A stretch of 6,660 nt of DNA from Acetobacteraceae bacterium UBA6159 (GTDB lineage: Bacteria > Pseudomonadota > Alphaproteobacteria > Acetobacterales > Acetobacteraceae), in contig DIUL01000198.1 in NCBI GenBank assembly GCA_002422345.1, positions 1 to 6,660 of the forward strand. The letters are read 5' to 3'. A model generated the notes under the pieces. That model saw only the letters and a program-made list of their open reading frames with translations. It did no database searches and had not been told where the DNA came from. Position numbers and translations under genes: made by a program. Below, piece by piece: positions 1-4,638 of the stretch (positions within the stretch are counted from its first letter, which is position 1; every line of letters starts with the position of its first letter).

Positions 1-785
1 GGATGGCCGAAGAACCAGAACAGATGCTGGAACAGGACCGGATCGCCGCCTCCCACCGGGTCGAAGAAGGCGGTGCCGAAATTGCGGTCGCAGATCAGCA
101 TGGTGATCGCGCCCGCCAGCACTGGCACGGACAGCACGAGCAGGAAGGCGGTAACCAGTTCCGCCCAGATGAACAGCGGCATCTTGTGCAGCGTCATGCC
201 CGGCGCGCGCATGTTGAAGATCGTCGTGATGAAGTTCATCGACCCGAGCAGCGAGCTGACACCGGCGAGATGCAGCGCGAACAGGGTGAAGTCCATCCCC
301 ATGCCGGGTTCGTAGGTCTGGTTGGACAAGGGTGGATACAGCGTCCAGCCCGAGCCGGATTCGTTCAGGATCAGGCCGATGATGATCATGACCAGGGCCG
401 GCGGCAGCAGCCAGAAGCTGATGTTGTTCAGCCGCGGGAACGCCATGTCCGGCGCGCCGACCATCAGCGGGATGAACCAGTTGCCGAAGCCGCCGATCAG
501 CGCCGGCATGACCGAGAAGAAGATCATCAGCAGCCCGTGGGCCGTGATGACGTTGTTCCAGGTCTGCCCGCTGGTGATCACCGTGCCGCCGGGGAACTGC
601 AGCTGCATCCGCATGAAGATCGACAGGACGCCACCGATCAGCCCGCCAACGACGGCGAAGATCAGGTAGAGCGTGCCGATATCCTTGTGGTTCGTGCTGA
701 ACAGCCACCGCGCCACGAAGCCAGGCTTGTGGTCGTGGTGATGATCATCATGACCGTGGGCGTGGTCGTGAGTCGTTGCCGCCAT
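1..785 (-). CDS. ctaD: Cytochrome c oxidase subunit I, aa3-type (N-terminal 261 residues; runs off the left edge)
   Basis: This is the catalytic membrane subunit of the heme-copper oxidase that reduces O2 to water and pumps protons. I translated the minus strand from the ATG at 785-783. The frame is open to the window edge, so the gene is cut by the window and not broken. Visible family residues are the low-spin heme a ligand His83 in TAHGLLMIFF, the D-channel Asp113 in GAPDMAFPR, the loop SGSGWTLYPPLS (143-154), and HLFWFFGHP, which ends at the CuB ligand His261. Spacing from His83 to Asp113 equals that of bovine His61 to Asp91. Several hydrophobic helices alternate along the chain. AAGGAG (793-798) lies 7 bases before the ATG. 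The start follows the ctaC stop by 43 bases, so the two are probably cotranscribed. The first 22 residues are unusually rich in histidine (8 His). The missing part should hold the gating Glu, the Tyr crosslinked to a CuB His, and the remaining heme ligands. Confidence 0.97.
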   Translation of the reverse strand, partial: MAATTHDHAHGHDDHHHDHKPGFVARWLFSTNHKDIGTLYLIFAVVGGLIGGVLSIFMRMQLQFPGGTVITSGQTWNNVITAHGLLMIFFSVMPALIGGFGNWFIPLMVGAPDMAFPRLNNISFWLLPPALVMIIIGLILNESGSGWTLYPPLSNQTYEPGMGMDFTLFALHLAGVSSLLGSMNFITTIFNMRAPGMTLHKMPLFIWAELVTAFLLVLSVPVLAGAITMLICDRNFGTAFFDPVGGGDPVLFQHLFWFFGH

Positions 786-828
786 CGTCTATCTCCTTCA
801 CGCGCCAATCCAGGGGATTGCCCTGGGA

Positions 829-1692
829 TCAGCGCTGAATCGCCTGACCGGTTGTGCCGGTCGCGTCAGCCAGGACCCGCCGCTGGGACGGGTCGGTCAA
901 GGCTGCCTTCTTCGCCTGGCCGAGCCAGGCCTTGTATTCGTCGTCCGTGACGGCCTTGACGGCGATGGGCATCCGGCTGTGGTCGACACCGCAGATCTGG
1001 TTGCACTGGCCGTAATAGACGCCCGGCTTGTCGACGGTCATCCACGTCTCGATCGTGCGGCCCGGGATGGCATAGCGCTGCACGCCCAGCGACGGGATGA
1101 AGAAGCTATGGATCACGTCCACGCTGTTGGTCAGGATGCGGATCTTCTTGCCGACCGGCACGACAAGCTGGTTGTCGACTTCCAGCAGGCGAAGCTGACC
1201 GGGCTTCAGGTCCTCATCACGGATCATGCGGCTCTCGATGGCCAGTTCTCCGGCCTCGGGGTAGCCATATTCCCAGTACCACTGATGCGCCGTGACCTTG
1301 ATGGTCATGTCCGGGTCCGGCGTGCGGTCAAGGTAGTAGACCAGCCGAAAGGACGGGATCGCGATCACGACCAGGATCAGCACCGGGATCACCGTCCACA
1401 GCACCTCGATCGTCGTGTTATGGCTCGTGGTGCTCGGCACCGGGTTGCGGGTCGCATTGTAGCGCACCATGACCCAGACCAGCAGCGCGCCCACGAAGAT
1501 CGTGATCAGCGTGATGATGATCAGCACAAGATTGTGCAGGTCACTGATCCGCGACTTCAGATCATTGCCCGCCGGCTGCATGCCAATTTCCCAGGGCCTG
1601 GGCGCATTGGCCAACGCGTCGGCACCGGACAGCATCATGGCCGCCGCCAGTAGGAGTGTCAGCGCGGCAGGAAGCCGCCTCAGAAGCTGCAT
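829..1692 (-). CDS. ctaC: Cytochrome c oxidase subunit II, CuA-containing
   Basis: This 287-residue subunit accepts electrons from cytochrome c at its periplasmic CuA centre and passes them to subunit I. Residues 1-28 form a signal peptide: Arg5-Arg6, a hydrophobic core, and a likely cut after ADALA. Two membrane helices follow at about 54-77 and 97-118, with Glu96 at the K-channel entrance. The cupredoxin domain contains the aromatic stretch HQWYWEYGY (136-144), where electrons enter. The CuA ligands are His195, Cys230, Cys234, His238 and Met241. All align with bovine subunit II at one constant offset of 34, so there are no indels across the core. Within the loop the usual Glu between the cysteines is Gln232 (CNQIC). 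A polar tail of about 40 residues follows the cupredoxin fold. GAGGTG precedes the ATG by 8 bases. It is the upstream partner of ctaD; ctaB, ctaG and ctaE, common neighbours in relatives, are not in view. Confidence 0.97.
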   Translation of the reverse strand: MQLLRRLPAALTLLLAAAMMLSGADALANAPRPWEIGMQPAGNDLKSRISDLHNLVLIIITLITIFVGALLVWVMVRYNATRNPVPSTTSHNTTIEVLWTVIPVLILVVIAIPSFRLVYYLDRTPDPDMTIKVTAHQWYWEYGYPEAGELAIESRMIRDEDLKPGQLRLLEVDNQLVVPVGKKIRILTNSVDVIHSFFIPSLGVQRYAIPGRTIETWMTVDKPGVYYGQCNQICGVDHSRMPIAVKAVTDDEYKAWLGQAKKAALTDPSQRRVLADATGTTGQAIQR

Positions 1693-1761
1693 CGGCCGAA
1701 CACCTCGTTTCGTCGCCTGGACCGTTTGGGCATCGTGCCCGCCCCAGGCCGTCAGCGGACT

Positions 1762-1790
1762 CGCCTACCGGACCATTGCCACAAGATCAA
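1762..1790 (-). promoter_or_regulatory. Weak promoter candidate for ctaC-ctaD
   Basis: On the minus strand TTGATC (1790-1785) is followed after 17 bases by TAGGCG (1767-1762), about 70 bases before the ctaC start. The -35 match is fair and the -10 match is poor. It is the best sigma70-like pair I found in the 183-base gap between pmtA and ctaC, but a GC-rich genome gives such hits by chance. Apart from this and the hairpin at the pmtA stop, I see nothing in that gap. Confidence 0.2.
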
Positions 1791-1863
1791 GGTCCCGTGA
1801 GGAACTCCCGTGGCCAATCCCGCGTTTTGCGGAACGGCGTTGCCGCCGCACCGCGCCTCGCCC

Positions 1864-1885
1864 GCCGAACCCGGTTCAGTTCGGC
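1864..1885 (-). terminator. Hairpin over the pmtA stop codon, possible terminator
   Basis: The arms GCCGAAC (1864-1870) and GTTCGGC (1879-1885) form a perfect 7-bp stem with an 8-base loop that contains the end of the TGA stop codon of the methyltransferase gene. No T-run follows in the reading direction, so intrinsic termination is uncertain. It could instead mark the 3' end of the transcript or pause polymerase before ctaC. Confidence 0.35.
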
Positions 1886-2556
1886 AGTGTGACCAGGGTA
1901 AAGATGCCGAAGGGCGGAACCGGACTCGTCTCGATCGAGACCATGTCCTCCTGCTCCAGCAGCGCGCCCATCATGAAATCGGGATGCCAGCCCAGCGCCC
2001 GGGACGCCGGGGCCATCGCCCGTTCGACCCACCAGCGCGGGCCGCGATCGGCGGCGAAGTGGTTCACGAACAGGATATGACCGCCCGGCCGCACCACCCG
2101 GCGCATCTCGGCCAGCAACTGGCGCGGATGCGGCACGACCGAGGCGACGAACATCGCCGCCGCCGTATCGAAGGAGTTGTCGGGGAAATCGGTTGCCTCG
2201 GCGTCCATCTCCCGCAGGGCAATGACGTTCCGCAGGTTCATGTCACTGACGCGGCGGCGGGCCTGGTCGAGCATGGCGACCGACAGGTCGATGCCGGTGA
2301 TGACCTTATCCTGCCGGTAGTTCGGCAATGCGAGGCCGGTGCCCACGCCCACTTCCAGCACATCACGGCCAGGCAGGCGGTTGACCTGTTCGACGGCCCG
2401 TTTGCGCGCGAATGAGGAAACCCCGCCGAAGACGGTGTCATAAACACCCGCCCAACGCCGATAGGCTTCCTGGATCGAAGCGGTATCCAGCGCCGCGACC
2501 GGGGCCGTACCGCGCTGCGATCCAGTTCCGCGCCGATCACCAAGCGTATGACTCAT
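1876..2556 (-). CDS. pmtA: SAM-dependent methyltransferase, PmtA-like phospholipid N-methyltransferase
   Basis: This 226-residue protein has a class I Rossmann methyltransferase fold. The SAM-binding motif I is LEVGVGTGLALP (67-78), the acidic end of the second strand is GID (88-90), and MDAEATDFPDNSFD (117-130) and RPGGHILFVNHF (157-168) follow. The wording of these motifs, with VASVVP (138-142 and neighbours) and VNHF, resembles the Rhodobacter sphaeroides-type PmtA. Those enzymes methylate phosphatidylethanolamine stepwise towards phosphatidylcholine at the inner membrane face. No signal peptide or membrane helix is visible, which suits a peripheral membrane enzyme. The first ~25 residues are low-complexity and not family-like, so the true start could lie further in. 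AAAGGA (2569-2574) sits 12 bases before the chosen ATG, which is rather far. Related UbiE/COQ5-type enzymes share this fold, so the substrate is less sure than the enzyme class. It lies between csp and ctaC in the same orientation, with 176- and 183-base gaps. Confidence 0.8.
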   Translation of the reverse strand: MSHTLGDRRGTGSQRGTAPVAALDTASIQEAYRRWAGVYDTVFGGVSSFARKRAVEQVNRLPGRDVLEVGVGTGLALPNYRQDKVITGIDLSVAMLDQARRRVSDMNLRNVIALREMDAEATDFPDNSFDTAAAMFVASVVPHPRQLLAEMRRVVRPGGHILFVNHFAADRGPRWWVERAMAPASRALGWHPDFMMGALLEQEDMVSIETSPVPPFGIFTLVTLPN

Positions 2557-2633
2557 GGGCGGCTGTTATCCTTTCGTCGCGAAAAAGGCGTAGAGGACCC
2601 AGCGAACGGACGCAAGCCGTCTGATGCCTCCCC

Positions 2634-2657
2634 CCACGATAGGGAGAGACATCGTGG
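2634..2657 (-). terminator. Hairpin downstream of csp, possible terminator
   Basis: The arms CCACGAT (2634-2640) and ATCGTGG (2651-2657) form a perfect 7-bp stem with a 10-base loop, about 75 bases past the csp stop codon and upstream of pmtA. A G-run rather than a T-run follows on the minus strand, so it is not a classical intrinsic terminator. It may end or stabilise the csp transcript. I see no other convincing element in the 2557-2732 gap and no small gene. Confidence 0.35.
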
Positions 2658-2732
2658 CACAACCGCAACGCGATGGCATGTCATCCCAACGCCTGGATAC
2701 GCGGCGGTGGGCCGGCCCGACGGGATCGACGA

Positions 2733-2942
2733 TCAGTCGGGGTTGGACAGGTTGATGGCGGCCGAGCGGCCATTCTGCTGCTGTTCGACATCGAAGCCGA
2801 GCTTTTGGCCTTCGTTCAAGGTACGCAGCCCCGCCTTCTGCACAGCGCTGATATGAACGAAGATGTCCTTGCCACCCGTATCGGGTGCGATGAAACCGTA
2901 TCCCTTGGTGGGGTTAAACCACTTTACCGTGCCAGTGGTCAT
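2733..2942 (-). CDS. cspA: Cold-shock protein, CspA family
   Basis: This is a 69-residue single cold-shock domain, the usual length for the family. It begins TGTVKWFNPTKGYGFI, with RNP1 as KGYGFI (13-18) and RNP2 as DIFVHI (26-31). Trp8, Phe9, Phe17, Phe28 and His30 are the aromatic and basic residues that stack on single-stranded nucleic acid. These proteins bind RNA or DNA in the cytoplasm, melt mRNA secondary structure and can act as antiterminators. Many bacteria carry several paralogs, and only some respond to cold, so cold induction is not shown here. GGAAAGG sits about 10 bases before the ATG, a modest ribosome site. The long region upstream contains dyads that could fold in a 5' leader. 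The gene diverges from tatA and is followed after 176 bases by pmtA on the same strand. Confidence 0.96.
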   Translation of the reverse strand: MTTGTVKWFNPTKGYGFIAPDTGGKDIFVHISAVQKAGLRTLNEGQKLGFDVEQQQNGRSAAINLSNPD

Positions 2943-3048
2943 CGTCGCGTCGCCTTTCCAACAGGTGCGACGGGCCGATTTCCGGACAGTCGCGTATTGC
3001 GCCTGGGCGATAACGGTTCGTGCCGTGACGCCCTCCCCTGACGGATAC

Positions 3049-3077
3049 CCCGGGCTTTATTCAGAAGCCTGCCCGGA
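3049..3077 (-). promoter_or_regulatory. Leader hairpin candidate upstream of csp, with an alternative fold
   Basis: CCGGGC (3050-3055) and GCCCGG (3071-3076) form a perfect 6-bp stem, extended by a G-U pair. On the csp strand the loop contains GGCTT, which can instead pair with AAGCC overlapping the right arm. The two stems therefore compete for the same bases. The element lies about 110-135 bases before the csp start, and would be transcribed if the promoter lies further up. A structured leader is known for some cold-shock mRNAs; that this one works that way is inference. Confidence 0.3.
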
Positions 3078-3127
3078 TTAGTCCCATCAGCCCTGGACGA
3101 TAAACGCTCATAGCACCGGCCGCAATC

Positions 3128-3146
3128 AATCCGACGCATTCGGATT
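3128..3146. promoter_or_regulatory. 19-bp dyad, operator candidate between csp and tatA
   Basis: AATCCGA (3128-3134) and TCGGATT (3140-3146) are perfect 7-bp inverted repeats around a 5-base centre. The length and arrangement suit a dimeric DNA-binding regulator. No T-run follows on either strand, so a terminator is unlikely. One arm recurs as CGGATTA at 3075-3081. I cannot assign it to a known regulator family. Confidence 0.35.
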
Positions 3147-3197
3147 AAATTCGATTCATCTCCGGCGAATCACCCCCCGCTCGACACCCCCCCGGGT

Positions 3198-3221
3198 GCG
3201 AAGATGGCTTGCATCCTTCGC
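3198..3221 (+). promoter_or_regulatory. Hairpin upstream of tatA
   Basis: GCGAAGATG (3198-3206) pairs with CAT plus CTTCGC (3212-3221), giving nine base pairs with one bulged C and a 5-base loop. It lies about 100 bases before the tatA start. It could be part of a leader or a protein-binding dyad. The function is unknown. Confidence 0.25.
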
Positions 3222-3310
3222 GACTCCGCGCCATTTCGTCTGGTACGCGCGCCCTGGCCGGACAATCCGTAGCGGGGATAGACAAAGCGGCCAGGAGAGC
3301 GGCCGAACAT

Positions 3311-3316
3311 GGAGGT
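3311..3316 (+). promoter_or_regulatory. Ribosome binding site that sets the tatA start
   Basis: GGAGGT lies 3-4 bases before the ATG at 3320. The same frame is open further upstream to an ATG at 3209, but that start has no such site and would put a charged extension before the membrane anchor. The short spacing is slightly unusual. Confidence 0.7.
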
Positions 3317-3319
3317 CTC

Positions 3320-3580
3320 ATGGGTAGCTTCAGCATCTGGCATTGGCTCGTGGTTCTGCTGGTGGTCCTGCTGCTGTTCGGCGGCGGCAAGGTCAGCAGC
3401 CTGATGGGCGATTTCGCCAAGGGCATCAAATCATTCAAGAAGAATATGGCGGAAGGCGACGATGCCTCGATGGAGGCGACCGCCGACAAACCTGCGTCCG
3501 GCAATATCGCCGGTCCGGCCAATCCGACGACACCACCGCGCGACACCACGTCCAGCACGACCACGACCGCCGCGCGCTGA
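3320..3580 (+). CDS. tatA: Twin-arginine translocase subunit TatA (stand-alone)
   Basis: This 86-residue protein belongs to the TatA/E family, which assembles the protein-conducting part of the Tat pathway for folded proteins in the inner membrane. It begins MGSFSIWHWL, continues as a single membrane helix to about residue 20, and has the family hinge Phe20-Gly21. An amphipathic helix follows at about 24-43 (KVSSLMGDFAKGIKSFKK). The remainder is a polar, disordered tail rich in Thr, Pro and Ala, ending in a run of threonines. The lack of a conserved Pro just after the Gly and the long charged second helix are within TatA/E variation, and TatB is less likely given the short protein. tatB and tatC normally follow in alphaproteobacteria; here an amidase gene does. 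This could be a second tatA paralog or a lineage in which tatA is separate. A strong hairpin follows 10 bases after the stop, so cotranscription with the amidase is doubtful. Confidence 0.93.
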   Translation: MGSFSIWHWLVVLLVVLLLFGGGKVSSLMGDFAKGIKSFKKNMAEGDDASMEATADKPASGNIAGPANPTTPPRDTTSSTTTTAAR

Positions 3581-3590
3581 CCGCTCTCTG

Positions 3591-3617
3591 CCGGACGGGG
3601 CTGCCCAGCCCCGCCGG
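3591..3617 (+). terminator. Strong hairpin between tatA and the amidase
   Basis: CCGG (3591-3594) pairs with CCGG (3614-3617), then after a bulged A the arms CGGGGCT (3596-3602) and AGCCCCG (3607-3613) pair around a 4-base loop. That is eleven base pairs, nearly all G-C. It begins 10 bases after the tatA stop codon. No T-run follows, so it may be a terminator of the T-less type, a 3'-end stabiliser or an attenuator inside a tatA-amidase transcript. Confidence 0.5.
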
Positions 3618-3657
3618 TCCCGGCTACGGTGTTGGCTTCAGCACACCGAGGTCCAGG

Positions 3658-4614
3658 ATGGCGACGCACCGTATTTCCCCGTCTCCCACCACCGTTCGCT
3701 GGGGCATGTTCGATGCCGCGTTCCCAGCGCTGATCACCATCGAGTCGGGCGACACCGTCACGCTTGAGTGTGTGTCCGGCGCGCCGGAGGTGATGCCGCC
3801 CCCCGAGTCGGGCTTCCAGATCCCCCCGGCCCTGGCCGCGATCCACACATCCTCCCTGCCCCGCGCCGGCGGCCACATCATCACCGGGCCGGTCGGCGTC
3901 CGCGGCGCGGAACCCGGCGACATGCTGGAAGTGCGGATCGACAAAATCGAGTTCGGCACCGACTGGGGCTATTGCGGCTTCCGCCCCCTCGCCGGCACGT
4001 TGCCGGAGGATTTCCCTGACCGCTTCCTCACCCATATCCCGATCGACCGCGCGAAGCGGACCTGCAAGCTGCCTTGGGGGACGGAACTGAACCTCGCGCC
4101 ATTCTTCGGCGTGATGGGCGTCGCGCCCCCGCCTGGCTACGGCACGATTTCGACCATCCAGCCGCGCCAGCACGGCGGCAACCTGGACAACAAGGAGCTG
4201 ACCGAGGGCTCGACCCTGTTCCTGCCGGTCTGGACCGAGGGTGCGAAGTTCTCCGCCGGAGACGGCCACGGCGTGCAGGGCGATGGCGAAGTCTGCATCA
4301 ACGCGCTGGAAACCTGTCTGACGGGCACGTTCACACTGGTCCTGCACAAGGGCGGCGGGGCGCGTGATCCGCTGCTGACCTATCCACGTGCTGAAACGCC
4401 GACGCATTTCATCACGATGGGCATGCACGAGGACCTGGACCAAGCGATGAAGCAGGCGCTGCGGCAGATGATTTCCTTCATCACCGGGCGCACGAACCTG
4501 TCACGGGAACAGGCCTATCAATTCTGCTCTCTGGCGGTGGATTTCCGCGTCACCCAGACAGTGAACGGGGAAAAGGGCATCCATGGGGTGCTGAAGAAGG
4601 GCCTGCTATTCTAG
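3658..4614 (+). CDS. Acetamidase/formamidase family amidohydrolase
   Basis: This 318-residue cytoplasmic protein matches the FmdA/AmdA family, which hydrolyses short amides such as formamide or acetamide to the acid and ammonia. Family stretches are GPVGVRGAEPGDMLEVRI (77-94), GVMGVAPPPGYG (151-162), HGGNLDNKEL (172-181), AGDGHGVQGDGEV (200-212) and a C-terminal DFRVTQTVNGEKGIH (295-309). The length fits the short bacterial branch rather than the ~400-residue mycobacterial or fungal-type enzymes. No signal peptide is seen. The frame is open to 3343, but the upstream part overlaps tatA. The ATG at 3658 has GAGGT (3648-3652) 5 bases before it and begins the family-like sequence. A lone amidase without amide transporter or regulator genes in view leaves the substrate open. 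The exact amide cannot be read from sequence, since characterised members act on different small amides and some on none tested. Confidence 0.88.
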   Translation: MATHRISPSPTTVRWGMFDAAFPALITIESGDTVTLECVSGAPEVMPPPESGFQIPPALAAIHTSSLPRAGGHIITGPVGVRGAEPGDMLEVRIDKIEFGTDWGYCGFRPLAGTLPEDFPDRFLTHIPIDRAKRTCKLPWGTELNLAPFFGVMGVAPPPGYGTISTIQPRQHGGNLDNKELTEGSTLFLPVWTEGAKFSAGDGHGVQGDGEVCINALETCLTGTFTLVLHKGGGARDPLLTYPRAETPTHFITMGMHEDLDQAMKQALRQMISFITGRTNLSREQAYQFCSLAVDFRVTQTVNGEKGIHGVLKKGLLF

Positions 4615-4621
4615 CAGGCCC
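4599..4621. terminator. Bidirectional terminator between convergent genes
   Basis: Perfect 10-bp arms GGGCCTGCTA (4599-4608) and TAGCAGGCCC (4612-4621) flank a 3-base loop. The right arm begins with the TAG stop codon of the amidase. The Hint gene ends at 4639 from the other side, so one hairpin may serve both transcripts. Neither side has a long T-run; the minus-strand side continues TTCTTC. Confidence 0.65.
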
Positions 4622-4638
4622 AGCCCCCACGCCCTGGC

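Larger units (their letters stand above)
2943..3319. other. Divergent intergenic region between csp and tatA
   Basis: This 377-base stretch has no credible gene. Open frames in it lack family features and ribosome sites. It should hold the promoters of csp (minus) and tatA (plus), but I could not find a sigma70-like pair I would trust for either. It holds three dyads, listed separately (3049-3077, 3128-3146 and 3198-3221), and the heptamer CGGATTA twice (3075-3081 and 3141-3147), plus C-runs at about 3172-3194. Confidence 0.6.

Noticed and set aside
3..950. A plus-strand open frame of 315 codons across ctaD and ctaC
   Set aside because: It is rich in Arg, Asp, His and Gln, spans two certain genes and their gap on the other strand, and shows no protein family.
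2557..2732. Small gene or riboswitch between csp and pmtA
   Set aside because: Open frames there lack ribosome sites and family features, and I could not recognise any known riboswitch core.
3209..3319. N-terminal extension of TatA from an ATG at 3209
   Set aside because: The extension is charged and unlike TatA, while GGAGGT just before 3320 and the typical MGSFSIWHW start fit the shorter protein.
3145..4443. A long minus-strand open frame (432 codons) opposite the amidase and tatA
   Set aside because: It is Arg/Gly/Ala-rich, has no recognisable domain and lies antisense to two well-supported genes; open antisense frames are expected in GC-rich DNA.
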